Shown: in pieces, positions 18,354 through 27,371 of the stretch
Numbering within the stretch: position 1 is the first letter of the stretch
Layout: every line of letters starts with the position of its first letter
Source of the DNA: Prochlorococcus sp. AG-311-J23
GTDB taxonomy: Bacteria > Cyanobacteriota > Cyanobacteriia > PCC-6307 > Cyanobiaceae
DNA: 46,612 nucleotides
Direction: 5' to 3'
Assembly: GCA_003284375.1 (NCBI GenBank)
Contig: QBVL01000007.1
Coordinates: 1 to 46,612 of the forward strand
Made by a program: the position numbers and the translations under genes
The notes under the pieces: model-generated
Databases searched by the model: none
What the model was told of the DNA's origin: nothing
What the model saw: the letters and a program-made list of their open reading frames with translations, nothing else

Positions 18354-19427
18354 CTATTTAGAAGTGCTTAAGCATAAAGAATTTTCAACAGCTTCTTTAA
18401 CTCCCTCCCTCAAACTCAAAAAAACAATATCAATACCTGACTGACGAGGTTGCCAAGCGTTTTCATTAGCAGCCTCAAACCATGAATTAAATCGTGGGCC
18501 AACCATTTGGATCTGAAGGGGCAAGGCTTTGCCTTTAATCCAGCATCTACCTTTTATTCGAAGAATTTGATATTTCGGGACAAGGCTCACAAGCATCTCT
18601 CTCAAAACATCCTGATCAATTGGAGTTTCCACTCTTAAATGCTCACTAATTACATCAACATGGTCATGGTCATGGTCATGGTCATGGTCATGGTCATGGT
18701 CATGGTCATTTTGATCTAGACGATAAATATTATTTTCTTCTTTACAAAGACCAAGTATGACTGATGGTTCAATTATTCCATTAGAAATGGGCAGAAGATT
18801 AGCATTGGAATTTCCTCGTTTTTTCACCTCTTCCTTAACCAATGAAAAATCTTTTGCTGTAAGCAAATCAGACCTACTAACTAGAACAAGATCAGCAGAG
18901 ATCAATTGATCTCTAAAAAGCTCATCTATTGGAGTTATGTGATCAATATTGTTGTCATTTGTCATCTGTTCCTTAATACTCTTTAAATCACCCACTGGGC
19001 TTCCATTTGAGAGAGCATATCCATCAACTAAAGTGACGACTCCATTAATGAAAACCTTACTTCTTATTGCAGGCCAATTAAGAGCTTGAAGTAAAGGCTT
19101 TGGCAAAGCAAGGCCACTGGTTTCAATAATGATTCCATCAAGCTGATTTGATCTAAGAAGCAAAGCTTCCATTGCAGGAAGGAAGTCCTCTTGAACAGTG
19201 CAACATAAGCAGCCATTATTTAACTCAACTATTCTTTCATCTACTTCATCATCAGAGCAAAGCCCACAATTTTTAAGAAGGTCTCCATCTAAACCTACTG
19301 TTCCAAATTCATTAACAACTACAGCTAGACGTTGATTCCCTTCACTTAAAAGATGTCTCAATAGTGTTGTCTTACCAGAACCTAAGAATCCAGTAACTAC
19401 AGTTACGGGTAAACGACCTTCGCTCAT
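18354..19427 (-). CDS. CobW/COG0523 family GTPase with His-Asp metal-binding tract
   Basis: This 357-residue G3E-family GTPase is of the kind that delivers zinc or cobalt to target proteins. Walker A is GFLGSGKT (residues 13-20). The metal site CxCC is GCLCC (72-76), and the switch region VVVNEFGTVGLDGDLL and ETSGLALPKPLLQAL are typical. Between the G domain and the C-terminal CobW_C domain (about 265-340) is a run of eight His-Asp pairs encoded by eight perfect hexamers, a probable metal reservoir. A further Cys pair (NCGLCSDD) lies early. CobW in cobalamin synthesis or a zinc metallochaperone are both possible; no cob gene is adjacent. Confidence 0.88.
   Translation of the reverse strand: MSEGRLPVTVVTGFLGSGKTTLLRHLLSEGNQRLAVVVNEFGTVGLDGDLLKNCGLCSDDEVDERIVELNNGCLCCTVQEDFLPAMEALLLRSNQLDGIIIETSGLALPKPLLQALNWPAIRSKVFINGVVTLVDGYALSNGSPVGDLKSIKEQMTNDNNIDHITPIDELFRDQLISADLVLVSRSDLLTAKDFSLVKEEVKKRGNSNANLLPISNGIIEPSVILGLCKEENNIYRLDQNDHDHDHDHDHDHDHDHVDVISEHLRVETPIDQDVLREMLVSLVPKYQILRIKGRCWIKGKALPLQIQMVGPRFNSWFEAANENAWQPRQSGIDIVFLSLREGVKEAVENSLCLSTSK
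18661..18708. repeat. Hexanucleotide tandem repeat (TGGTCA)8 inside cobW-like gene
   Basis: Eight perfect copies of TGGTCA in a row (48 bases). On the coding strand they read as alternating Asp and His codons. Whole-codon unit length means that gain or loss of copies keeps the frame and only changes the number of His-Asp pairs. Confidence 0.95.
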
Positions 19428-19447
19428 CCTTATTTTTGCTTATTAAC

Positions 19448-19960
19448 TCAGCAACCAAGACTATAGCGGGTATCCTCATCAGTCTTTGAATTTGTTCCAG
19501 AAGCCATATCACATAGTTCTTTTTGTTGTATTCGACTTATTACCGCATCTGTAAAATCAGCTCCTTCAATTAGAGCATCTGTGAAGTTACTTTCCATCAA
19601 TAATGCACCATTGAAGTCGACATCCCTTAAATCAGCTCCTTCAAAATCACTTGCATATGCCAATGCATCATTTAGCTGAGCACCATGCAAATCTGCTCCA
19701 TTCAATTTACTGTTATTAAAAACTGCTCCTGTAAGGTTTGATTCACTAAAATCTATTCCCTTCAGATCTAATTTTACGAAATCATTTCCACTTAAATCCT
19801 GGCTAGACATATCTTGGGAAATATTGAGTTCTTCTAGATTGCGAATCTCAGCAGGGGTCCTAGCGAAAACACTTTGAGCGGGGAATAGCAAGACAAAGAG
19901 AAGTAATACAGCAAAAACAATTGCTTTAAAATCAGAGATGAAAGAAGTTTTTTTGATCAT
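19448..19960 (-). CDS. Exported pentapeptide-repeat protein
   Basis: This 170-residue protein has an N-terminal signal peptide: a hydrophobic core at about residues 13-27, then AQSVFARTPAE with an AxA-like cleavage site. The mature part contains around 14 pentapeptide units of the A(D/N)LXX type, for example LDLKG IDFSE SNLTG AVFNN SKLNG ADLHG, which form a right-handed quadrilateral beta-helix. A C-terminal segment has two cysteines (LCDMAS and YSLGC end) that may be disulfide-bonded. It resembles lumenal pentapeptide proteins of cyanobacteria and plastids (TL15/TL17 type), whose role is not settled. It is 20 bases upstream of cobW and divergent from the UPRT-like gene. Confidence 0.82.
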   Translation of the reverse strand: MIKKTSFISDFKAIVFAVLLLFVLLFPAQSVFARTPAEIRNLEELNISQDMSSQDLSGNDFVKLDLKGIDFSESNLTGAVFNNSKLNGADLHGAQLNDALAYASDFEGADLRDVDFNGALLMESNFTDALIEGADFTDAVISRIQQKELCDMASGTNSKTDEDTRYSLGC

Positions 19961-20031
19961 TGGAGTTTAAAAGGACTTTTAACAGGTAATTTAATTATTC
20001 ACGTTATGGCAAATAAGGCCAAGAATGAATT

Positions 20032-20649
20032 ATGTCAATGAGCTTAAGAGTAATAGTTCCTCCACACCCACTCATATCACATTGGTTAACTATTTTAAGG
20101 AACCCTACTACCCCAGAAATCCTTTATGCAACGGGCCTAGAGCAGCTTGGCACATGGCTCACATATGAAGCGCTGAGAGATTGGATCCCAAGTAAAAAAG
20201 AACAGATCACTACTTCAACAGGAATAACTGAATGCTCAGTTATTGATCCAAATATTCCTATTTTGGCAATTCCATATTTGCCTGCAGGGCTTGAGCTTTA
20301 TAGAGGTGCTAGAGATTTAATTCCTAATTCAAATTTGTGTATCGGCGGCCTGCCAACAGAAATTGAGGAAAATGCGGGAATTATTTTTTACATAGATCAA
20401 ATAACAACTGCTAAAAATCTTTTAAAAGATTTAAATCATCTTAAAGATAGAAAAATTAATTCTAGAAGGATAAGAGTGATTACAGCATTAGCGGCTAATC
20501 AAGGACTTAAAGAAATCGGCGAAAACATTCAAGATTTGAATATTTATTGTGCTTGTATAGATCCTGAATTAATATCAGAAAGTGAACTATCACCTGGGAT
20601 CGGTGATCCATCATTACGTATCAAAACCAGAGTCACCTCTTCGGTCTAG
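20032..20649 (+). CDS. Uracil phosphoribosyltransferase-like protein, degenerate PRPP loop
   Basis: This 205-residue protein has the overall plan of UPRT: HPLISHWLTILRNPTTP at the N-terminus, a hood-like LEQLGTWLTYEALRDW, the IPILAIPYLPAGLELYRG segment, and the C-terminal uracil-site motif SPGIGDPSLR at residues 187-196 in place of PGLGDAGDR. The hallmark PRPP-binding loop (DPMLATGGS in active UPRTs) is replaced by FYIDQITTAK at about 119-128, with none of the Thr-Gly-Gly residues. It may have lost uracil salvage activity or act as a regulator or binding protein. Start codons at 20032 and 20038 are both possible. It is divergent from the pentapeptide gene by 71 bases. Confidence 0.7.
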   Translation: MSMSLRVIVPPHPLISHWLTILRNPTTPEILYATGLEQLGTWLTYEALRDWIPSKKEQITTSTGITECSVIDPNIPILAIPYLPAGLELYRGARDLIPNSNLCIGGLPTEIEENAGIIFYIDQITTAKNLLKDLNHLKDRKINSRRIRVITALAANQGLKEIGENIQDLNIYCACIDPELISESELSPGIGDPSLRIKTRVTSSV

Positions 20650-20673
20650 CATTTTAAGAAGTTATTCAAAGTT

Positions 20674-20973
20674 ATGAGCCAATACCGAGATTCAAATTCA
20701 GGGAGTTTGGCATCATTAATTAGTGGTGCCGTACTTGGAGCTGCAGGTTTAGCTTGGTGGCTGCTTTCTGAAGCCGAGAAAAGACAAGAGACCAGAAAGC
20801 AAAAAGCAATGCTTTATGCACCAAGAATTCAAGATGGCTCTGAGGCAACTGAATTGGCATCGGATTCGCTAGGGAATCAAAGCAATGAGCATCTCGAGCA
20901 ACGGGTTGAACAGCTTAATTCGGCAATAGCAGATGTTCGGAAACAATTAGAAGACCTAGGATCTTCTAATTAA
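20674..20973 (+). CDS. Small membrane-anchored coiled-coil protein
   Basis: This 99-residue conserved-type hypothetical protein has a single N-terminal membrane segment rich in small residues (LASLISGAVLGAAGLAWWLL, about residues 12-31). A charged basic stretch (EAEKRQETRKQK) and a soluble tail follow; the tail's last 30 residues have heptad-like spacing (LEQRVEQLNSAIADVRKQLEDL), suggesting a short coiled coil. No enzyme motif is seen. Positive-inside charge distribution suggests the tail faces the cytoplasm or stroma side. It sits 24 bases after the UPRT-like gene and 33 bases before ilvD on the same strand. Function unknown. Confidence 0.75.
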   Translation: MSQYRDSNSGSLASLISGAVLGAAGLAWWLLSEAEKRQETRKQKAMLYAPRIQDGSEATELASDSLGNQSNEHLEQRVEQLNSAIADVRKQLEDLGSSN

Positions 20974-21006
20974 TTCTAATTTTTTAAACAATTAAATAGA
21001 AATCAA

Positions 21007-22677
21007 ATGCTTAGATCAAATGCAATAACTCAGGGTATTCAACGATCACCAAACAGAGCAATGCTTAGAGCTGTTGGGTTTGATGATAATGATTTTAATA
21101 AGCCAATAATTGGAATCGCTAATGGGCACAGCACTATAACCCCATGCAATATGGGATTAATGGATTTGGCTAATAGAGCAGAATCAGCGTTAAAAGAGGC
21201 TGGCGCAATGCCTCAAACTTTCGGGACCATAACTGTTAGTGACGGCATTTCTATGGGAACAGAAGGGATGAAATACTCATTAGTCTCAAGGGAAGTTATT
21301 GCAGATTCAATCGAGACAGCTTGCAATGCTCAAAGTATGGATGGTGTTTTAGCTATTGGTGGATGCGACAAAAATATGCCTGGAGCAATGTTATCAATGG
21401 CAAGAATGAACATACCTTCGATTTTTGTTTATGGAGGAACAATTAAACCTGGGAAATTAGACGGTTGCGACTTGACCGTGGTGAGTTCATTTGAGGCTGT
21501 CGGTCAATTAGCAAGCGGGAAAATCGACAAAGAACGTCTCATAGCGGTAGAAAAAAATGCTATTCCTGGTCCAGGTAGTTGCGGAGGAATGTTTACTGCT
21601 AACACCATGTCTGCAGCAATCGAAACGATGGGTTTTAGTTTGCCATTTAGTTCAACAATGGCTGCAGTAGATGATGAAAAAGCAGAAAGCGCTGCTGAAA
21701 GTGCTCAGGTCCTTGTCAATGCAGTAAAAAACAACATCAGACCATTAGATTTACTCACAAAAGAAGCCTTTGAGAATGCAATCAGTGTCATTATGGCTGT
21801 TGGAGGCTCAACAAATTCTGTCCTTCACCTACTTGCCATAGCTAGGACTGCAGGGGTTGATTTAACAATTGATGATTTTGAACGTATAAGGCAAAATGTT
21901 CCTGTAATTTGCGACCTCAAACCAAGCGGTAAATATGTAACAGTCGACCTACATCAAGCTGGTGGCATTCCTCAAGTAATGAAATTACTCCTCGATGCAG
22001 GAATGCTCCATGGAGAATGCAAAACCATTGAAGGAAAAACAATTAAAGAAGTTCTTAGAGATATCCCCTCAAAACCCAAAGAAAATCAAGACGTCATCAG
22101 ACAAATATCAAACCCTATTTATAAAAAAGGACATCTAGCTATTCTCAAAGGAAATTTAGCAAGTGAAGGAAGTGTCGCAAAAATTAGTGGTGTGAAGACT
22201 CCTGTTTTAACTGGACCTGCAAGGGTCTTTGAGAGTGAAGAAGAATGCTTAACTGCCATTCTTGACAATAAAGTCAAAGCTGGAGATGTAGTAGTCGTTA
22301 GATATGAGGGTCCTGTAGGAGGACCAGGGATGAGGGAGATGCTCTCTCCAACTTCTGCGATTGTGGGGCAAGGATTAGGAGAGAAAGTTGCACTAATAAC
22401 TGACGGTCGATTTAGTGGCGGATCATATGGATTAGTAGTTGGACACGTTGCTCCAGAAGCAGCCGTCGGAGGAACAATTGGATTAGTAGAGGAAGGAGAC
22501 AGTATTACCGTGGACGCTGATAAATTGTTAATTCAATTAAATGTCGAAGACCAAGAACTAGCTAGAAGGAGAGAGAAATGGGAAAAGCCAAAGCCTCGAT
22601 ATAAGACAGGCATTCTTGGGAAGTATTCCAGATTAGTAAGTTCCTCAAGCCAAGGAGCTACAACTGATCAAATATAG
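21007..22677 (+). CDS. ilvD: Dihydroxy-acid dehydratase
   Basis: IlvD dehydrates 2,3-dihydroxy acids to 2-oxo acids, the third common step in valine, isoleucine and leucine synthesis, using an iron-sulfur cluster. At 556 residues it has normal length. Cluster-ligand regions are [20 protein letters not shown] and [14 protein letters not shown]; the last two are family signatures. The C-terminal swivelling domain contains [17 protein letters not shown] and [10 protein letters not shown]. Its stop codon is one base from the stop of the convergent gene at 22679, with no room for a separate terminator. leuB, which uses the downstream product branch, is at 10671. Confidence 0.96.
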   Translation: MLRSNAITQGIQRSPNRAMLRAVGFDDNDFNKPIIGIANGHSTITPCNMGLMDLANRAESALKEAGAMPQTFGTITVSDGISMGTEGMKYSLVSREVIADSIETACNAQSMDGVLAIGGCDKNMPGAMLSMARMNIPSIFVYGGTIKPGKLDGCDLTVVSSFEAVGQLASGKIDKERLIAVEKNAIPGPGSCGGMFTANTMSAAIETMGFSLPFSSTMAAVDDEKAESAAESAQVLVNAVKNNIRPLDLLTKEAFENAISVIMAVGGSTNSVLHLLAIARTAGVDLTIDDFERIRQNVPVICDLKPSGKYVTVDLHQAGGIPQVMKLLLDAGMLHGECKTIEGKTIKEVLRDIPSKPKENQDVIRQISNPIYKKGHLAILKGNLASEGSVAKISGVKTPVLTGPARVFESEEECLTAILDNKVKAGDVVVVRYEGPVGGPGMREMLSPTSAIVGQGLGEKVALITDGRFSGGSYGLVVGHVAPEAAVGGTIGLVEEGDSITVDADKLLIQLNVEDQELARRREKWEKPKPRYKTGILGKYSRLVSSSSQGATTDQI

Positions 22678-22678
22678 A

Positions 22679-23074
22679 TCAGGACAATGAAGCCTTAAAA
22701 ATGGTCCTAAGTCTTCTTGCAAGGGCCTCAAAATCATTTCCATATGAAGGCTTTTCGCATTGAACACCAGAGGAGCTATCCATCCAAACAGCATGCTTCC
22801 CTTGCCATAATATTGGATTATTAATTAAAGATTTCCAAGAAATAGTCATATTTACCTCATTTCCACTTTTATATACTTCAAGTTCAATATCCATAGATTC
22901 TTCTCTTTCGCCGTCAATATTTCTACATTGAATTTTAAAAATCAAGTCATCAGAATCATTATCATCAACTAATTGATTTTCTAAAAAGACAGAATGCACA
23001 TAGGGCTTCATACAAAGATCTGCAGCCTTGGCGACTTCAGCTATCAAGCTATCTTTTGACTCAGGAATATGCAC
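22679..23074 (-). CDS. Conserved-type hypothetical protein
   Basis: This 131-residue soluble protein is of unknown function. It has no signal peptide, membrane segment or recognisable motif. It contains an acidic middle part (LVDDNDSDDLIFKIQ) and a Trp-containing core (TISWKSLINNPILWQGKHAVWMD) and ends with a helical segment FEALARRLRTIFK. The start is GTG at 23074, inside the last codons of the CIA30 gene (14-base overlap), so translation is probably coupled. The opposite end touches the ilvD stop. Tight packing and intact frame support a real gene; it may work with the CIA30 protein. Confidence 0.6.
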   Translation of the reverse strand: MHIPESKDSLIAEVAKAADLCMKPYVHSVFLENQLVDDNDSDDLIFKIQCRNIDGEREESMDIELEVYKSGNEVNMTISWKSLINNPILWQGKHAVWMDSSSGVQCEKPSYGNDFEALARRLRTIFKASLS

Positions 23075-23636
23075 TTATTGACTTAATTAAGACTTTGATA
23101 GGGCCAGGGAAAAAACCTGAGTTCATTTTACCGGGTTGTCCAAATTTCGAATGAAGCAATTGAAATCTGTTTATACAAGTTGGATCAAATCTAAGCGGTA
23201 GTCGAACAGGCTTTGCTCGACGAGCAGGTTCCAATTTTTTGAAAGGTACTTTGATCCTGCTAACTCCATTTTTATTTGTAGGTATTGAGGCAACCCAGCG
23301 GATATCACCTTTTAAAAGATTTGATAATGACAAAGGTTTCTTTTCACAAGCGATCGCAAATTTTAACGTTCTCCCTTCTCCTTCAATATCAAGAATTAAT
23401 CCAGAATATTTCGATAGATTAAATGGCTTATTAAAAATCGGAGATCGGCAACTAACAAAGCCTCCACCTTCTTCAACTAGGGTACCCTCAAGAAATAAAC
23501 CTTTATCTGAAGAACGACAATTTGCACGACTTGACCCGCCCATAATTGTGTCATTAAGAGATTTCCAATCTGAAAATTCAGAACCCTGTATAAGAGGAGT
23601 TATTGAAATTTCAGCCGGGAGTGAATCAGGAATCAA
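23061..23636 (-). CDS. CIA30 family protein
   Basis: This 191-residue protein belongs to the complex I intermediate-associated protein 30 family, a galactose-binding-like beta-sandwich. Typical segments are DWKSLNDTIMGGSSRA near the N-terminus (the family's W-x-x-V-N-D-x-V-M-G-G-x-S pattern) and YSGLILDIEGEGRTLKFAI. In mitochondria CIA30 assists NADH dehydrogenase assembly; in cyanobacteria the role is not established, though NDH-1 assembly is one hypothesis. The frame opens with TTG at 23636 directly after an in-frame stop, and no ATG occurs before residue 31, so TTG is accepted. The end overlaps the next gene by 14 bases. Confidence 0.82.
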   Translation of the reverse strand: MIPDSLPAEISITPLIQGSEFSDWKSLNDTIMGGSSRANCRSSDKGLFLEGTLVEEGGGFVSCRSPIFNKPFNLSKYSGLILDIEGEGRTLKFAIACEKKPLSLSNLLKGDIRWVASIPTNKNGVSRIKVPFKKLEPARRAKPVRLPLRFDPTCINRFQLLHSKFGQPGKMNSGFFPGPIKVLIKSISAYS

Positions 23637-23671
23637 TTAAGAAGTACTTCTCTATTAATACAATAATCTAA

Positions 23672-24388
23672 CTAGAAAGATGGGTAAGCATCTTTATCAG
23701 TTAAGACAATAATTTCAGAATTTGGTGCAACTAATTTTGCAGGGGTTCGTTCCCATGATTCTGATGGATCAAGTAGACGTTTAAGAGCAGTTTGTTTAGC
23801 AGGTCCACTGATTAGGAAGACTACATTATCTGCAGCACTAAGCAATTTACCGGTAAAAGTAATTCTTTTATGACCTTTACCTTCTCCAGCCGTTATTAAG
23901 CTATCTTTTTCAAATAAGGCATCAGAGCCAGGGAAGAGTGAGGCTGTATGCCCGTCATCTCCCAATCCCAATAAAATCAAATCAAATCTTGGTGGGTCCC
24001 CATCCAAGTTGTTTTTCAAGATTTTTTCGTAATCGTTAGCGCTTTCGTTTGGAGATGATAAATCAACAGTTGAAACCGCAAAGAATGATGCTTTTAGAGA
24101 TGGGTAGCCCTCTCTAAACAATGAATTATTTAATAGAAAGCAATTACTATCTTCTGATTTATTGTCAACCCATCTTTCATCTCCGAGAAATAAATCAACT
24201 TTCATCCAATCAATATTTTTTTTACCCAACAAAGAATAAGCAGCCTTAGGAGTAGAACCACCACAAAGTGCAATTTTAACTCTGGGTTTTTTTTTCAAGG
24301 TTGACTCAATGATTTGAGTTATCAAATCATTGGCAGCAAGAGCAAGAGAGTTTTTATCTTCTGAAACTTGAATTTCATATTTAGTCAT
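23672..24388 (-). CDS. pgl: 6-phosphogluconolactonase
   Basis: Pgl hydrolyses 6-phosphogluconolactone to 6-phosphogluconate, the second step of the oxidative pentose phosphate pathway. At 238 residues it is a DevB-type protein, with ALCGGSTPKAAY, LFLGDERWVDNKSEDSN, LGLGDDGHTASLFPGS and the C-terminal LKRLLDPSESWERTPAKL region. The gnd stop is five bases upstream of its ATG, so gnd and pgl form an operon that carries two consecutive steps. zwf is not in the window. In cyanobacteria this pathway supplies NADPH at night and is opposed by the Calvin cycle. Confidence 0.95.
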   Translation of the reverse strand: MTKYEIQVSEDKNSLALAANDLITQIIESTLKKKPRVKIALCGGSTPKAAYSLLGKKNIDWMKVDLFLGDERWVDNKSEDSNCFLLNNSLFREGYPSLKASFFAVSTVDLSSPNESANDYEKILKNNLDGDPPRFDLILLGLGDDGHTASLFPGSDALFEKDSLITAGEGKGHKRITFTGKLLSAADNVVFLISGPAKQTALKRLLDPSESWERTPAKLVAPNSEIIVLTDKDAYPSF

Positions 24389-24393
24389 TGATA

Positions 24394-25812
24394 TCAGTCA
24401 ATCCATTCAGTATGAAATGATCCAGCCTTGTCTACACGCTCATATGTATGAGAGCCAAAACAATCTCTCATTGCTTGAACCAAGTTTTGGGGAAGTCTAG
24501 ATGTTCTGAAGCTATTTAGATAATCAAGAGTACTACTTAAACATGGAACTGGAATTCCAGCATTAGCAGCAGCAGAAACGACTTTTGTCAGGCCAGAGAG
24601 ACGATTATTTACCTGATCGGTGAACCATTGATCGATAACCAGATTGGTAAGATTCGGATCTTTCTTAAATGCATCTTGTATACGACTCAAAAGGGTAGAC
24701 CTTATTATGCAACCACCTTTCCATATTTGAGCGATAGAGGGCATATCAAGATCGTAATCATATTCTTCAGATGCGAGTCGTAAAATATCCATACCTTGGG
24801 CATAGCTAGCTATTGTAGCTAATACAACGGCATCCATAAGGAGAGGCATGCCATCAGAAGGCTTTCCAAAATCAACAAAGGAGGGTTTGTTCCCATTCAA
24901 TATTGTTTCTGCATAATTTCGTTGATCTTTCATTGAGCTCATAACCCTTCCGTTTAAAGAGGCATAAATAGTGGGAACAGAAGCTCCAAGCTCTAATGCA
25001 CTAACGACTGTCCATAATCCAGTACCTTTCTGACCCGCTTTATCCATTATCTTTTCAACCAGATCAGAACTATCATCGGGATCCTTAACACGTAAACAAG
25101 CCTCTGTGATTTCAACGAGATAGGAGGAAAGTTCTTCGGTTTTATTCCAATAGCCCATAACAGATGCCATCTCATCACCACTCATTCCACAAACTCTTTT
25201 CATCAAGTCATAGGCCTCAGCCAAAATTTGCTCGATACCATATTCAATTCCATTGTGAACGGTCTTAACAAAATGACCTGCCCCCCCTGGACCGATGTAA
25301 GTCACACAAGGTCCATCTTCAACCTGAGCAGCCATTTTGTTTAGCAAGCTCTCTATTGCGTCGTAAGAGGTCTTTGTGCCACCAGGCATCATACTAGGCC
25401 CTTCCAATGCACCCTTCGCCCCACCTGACACTCCCATCCCGATATATCCAAAACTCTTGCTCTCAAGTTCTTTTACTCTTCTTTCTGTATCCATAAATTG
25501 GGCATTTCCACCATCTATAAGCAAGTCACCCTCCTCGAGGAAAGGTGAAATTTGATTAATTACAGCATCAGTAGCAGCTCCAGCTTTAACCATCAATAAT
25601 ACTCTTCTTGGACGTTCCAGCTTTGATACAAATTCTTGTAGATCCTTCGCTCCTTGAATTAATTTATTTGCACCTCTACCTAACAAAAAGTCTTCTGTTT
25701 TTTGATAAGTACGGTTATAGACCACACTAGAAAAACCATTACGCTCTGCATTAAGCACAAGGTTCTCCCCCATCACTCCAAGACCGACTAATCCAAAATG
25801 TGCCTTGGTCAT
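24394..25812 (-). CDS. gnd: 6-phosphogluconate dehydrogenase (decarboxylating)
   Basis: Gnd converts 6-phosphogluconate to ribulose 5-phosphate, CO2 and NADPH. The 472-residue protein has the NADP loop GLGVMGENLVLN, MVKAGAATDAV, SGGAKGALEGPSMMPGG, the catalytic Lys/Asn block GAGHFVKTVHNGIEYG and DKAGQKGTGLWT. Length and C-terminal SFHTEWID are normal. It stands before pgl with a five-base gap. It is separated from glgC upstream by 158 bases, which hold its promoter; a 34-codon open frame on the opposite strand there (25851-25955) has no support. Confidence 0.97.
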   Translation of the reverse strand: MTKAHFGLVGLGVMGENLVLNAERNGFSSVVYNRTYQKTEDFLLGRGANKLIQGAKDLQEFVSKLERPRRVLLMVKAGAATDAVINQISPFLEEGDLLIDGGNAQFMDTERRVKELESKSFGYIGMGVSGGAKGALEGPSMMPGGTKTSYDAIESLLNKMAAQVEDGPCVTYIGPGGAGHFVKTVHNGIEYGIEQILAEAYDLMKRVCGMSGDEMASVMGYWNKTEELSSYLVEITEACLRVKDPDDSSDLVEKIMDKAGQKGTGLWTVVSALELGASVPTIYASLNGRVMSSMKDQRNYAETILNGNKPSFVDFGKPSDGMPLLMDAVVLATIASYAQGMDILRLASEEYDYDLDMPSIAQIWKGGCIIRSTLLSRIQDAFKKDPNLTNLVIDQWFTDQVNNRLSGLTKVVSAAANAGIPVPCLSSTLDYLNSFRTSRLPQNLVQAMRDCFGSHTYERVDKAGSFHTEWID

Positions 25813-25970
25813 TAAGTTAATAAATTTCTACTTGAGTTAGTGTGACGACTATGGATTCATTTCGCTGCATTAAAGAGCTCAATGTCAGGAATGAAGAATT
25901 CTTTGAAAAATATTTGATAATAAAATCCTTAAAACTAGGCTTATTGAATTGCTAAGACATTAAATAGAAA

Positions 25971-27266
25971 TCAAATAATAGTTCCATCTGGAATTGTGGC
26001 GTTTTTGACGATAACAACTATTCCATTACGAATATAAAAACCTTGATCTGCTCTATCAGCTTCTTCCACATTATCTTTATTGACTATCGTCACATTGTCG
26101 CCAATGCGAGCATTTTTATCGAGAATTGCTCTTTTAACAGTTGTTCCCTGTCCCACTCCTAAGGGAATACCACCACCATTTCTTAGCGCTATTCTCTCTT
26201 CATAAGATTCATAAAAATCAGATCCCATAACAAGGGTTTCATTGAGAACAACGTCACTTTCAATCCGACTCCTAACTCCCAACACACAATGATGAATGCT
26301 ACATGATTTAAGAATTGATCCCTCGGAAACTATTGAATCAGTTATTTGTGTATCTACAATTTTAGAAGGTGGTAAATATCTAGGCCTAGTATAAATAGGG
26401 AACTTTTCATCATAAAAACTAAACGGAGGGGTAGGTTGCTGAGTTAAAGCTAAATTTGATTCAAAGAATGCACCAATAGTCCCGATATCCTCCCAATAGT
26501 CATTAAAAACATAACTTTTAAGTTTGTCACCTCTACCTAAAGCCTCAGGAATAATTTCTTTTCCAAAATCTGTATAAGAAGGAAATTTATTTAATAGGTC
26601 AAAAAGCGTGGAACGACTAAAAACATATATTCCCATAGAGGCCAAATAAGGTTTTTCTTTTGCCTCATTAGCTTCCAATCCAAACCTTGATGTATCGACA
26701 GCCATCGCTTTCAATGAATCACCAGTTGGTTTTTCACGAAATTCTTTAATATTGCCTGATTCATCAGTACGCATTAAACCAAAAGCTTCCGCTTGCGCTG
26801 AATCAACTGGCAAAGCTGCAACCGTTAAATCAGCTCCTGTTTTTCTGTGCTGCTCAACAAACAAGCTGTAATCCATCCTGTAGAGCTGATCTCCAGAGAG
26901 AATCAAATACTCATCGACATCCCACTCTTGAAAAAGCCATTGATACTTTCTTACCGCATCAGCAGTACCCTCAAACCAAGATGGGGTTTCGGGTGTTTGC
27001 TGAGCCGCTAAAACCTCAACAAAGCCCTGGCCAAAAGGTCCACTCAGATTATAAGTCTGTGCAATATGCCTGTTAAGAGAAGCGCTGTTGAATTGCGTAA
27101 GAACATACATTTTACTGATGTCCGAATTTATGCAATTACTTATAGGAATGTCTATTAGTCGATATTTACCCGCTAATGGAACGGCGGGTTTTGCTCTCAT
27201 TTTTGTTAATGGATATAGGCGTGAACCTTTTCCACCGCCAAGAATGATGGCAAGTACTCTCTTCAT
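25971..27266 (-). CDS. glgC: Glucose-1-phosphate adenylyltransferase (ADP-glucose pyrophosphorylase)
   Basis: GlgC makes ADP-glucose from glucose 1-phosphate and ATP, the control point of glycogen synthesis and of osmolyte glucosylglycerol/glucosylglycerate supply. The 431-residue protein shows the nucleotide loop [62 protein letters not shown] and the C-terminal left-handed helix domain. It is plant/cyanobacterial in type and is expected to be activated by 3-phosphoglycerate. A perfect 8-bp inverted repeat lies 35-63 bases before its ATG. It follows hemA on the same strand with a 105-base gap. Confidence 0.97.
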   Translation of the reverse strand: MKRVLAIILGGGKGSRLYPLTKMRAKPAVPLAGKYRLIDIPISNCINSDISKMYVLTQFNSASLNRHIAQTYNLSGPFGQGFVEVLAAQQTPETPSWFEGTADAVRKYQWLFQEWDVDEYLILSGDQLYRMDYSLFVEQHRKTGADLTVAALPVDSAQAEAFGLMRTDESGNIKEFREKPTGDSLKAMAVDTSRFGLEANEAKEKPYLASMGIYVFSRSTLFDLLNKFPSYTDFGKEIIPEALGRGDKLKSYVFNDYWEDIGTIGAFFESNLALTQQPTPPFSFYDEKFPIYTRPRYLPPSKIVDTQITDSIVSEGSILKSCSIHHCVLGVRSRIESDVVLNETLVMGSDFYESYEERIALRNGGGIPLGVGQGTTVKRAILDKNARIGDNVTIVNKDNVEEADRADQGFYIRNGIVVIVKNATIPDGTII

Positions 27267-27300
27267 GAAGGCACTATTAATCGGCTATTCGGAGCAAACC

Positions 27301-27329
27301 TACTGGATAGAGTGCTCATTAATCCAGTA
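27301..27329 (-). promoter_or_regulatory. Inverted repeat upstream of glgC
   Basis: TACTGGAT (27301-27308) and ATCCAGTA (27322-27329) are perfect complements with a 13-base spacer. They lie 35-63 bases before the glgC start, beyond the hemA stop at 27372. The lack of a T-tract after either arm argues against a terminator, so an operator or leader hairpin is more likely. Confidence 0.45.
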
Positions 27330-27371
27330 AAAAGTGATAAGTAGTAAGAATTTCAAAAGTAAATAACAATA

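Noticed and set aside
18106-18444. 112-codon plus-strand open frame opposite the zinc-finger and cobW genes
   Set aside because: The opposite strand carries clear CxxCxGxG and CobW_C sequence; the plus-strand product has no recognisable features.
25851-25955. 34-codon ATG open frame on the plus strand between gnd and glgC
   Set aside because: No motif, no ribosome binding site and no size advantage over chance in AT-rich DNA; the spacer is expected to hold the gnd promoter.
27088-27330. 80-codon plus-strand open frame over the glgC 5' end
   Set aside because: Lies inside the glgC N-terminal coding region on the opposite strand, which has clear nucleotide-binding motifs.
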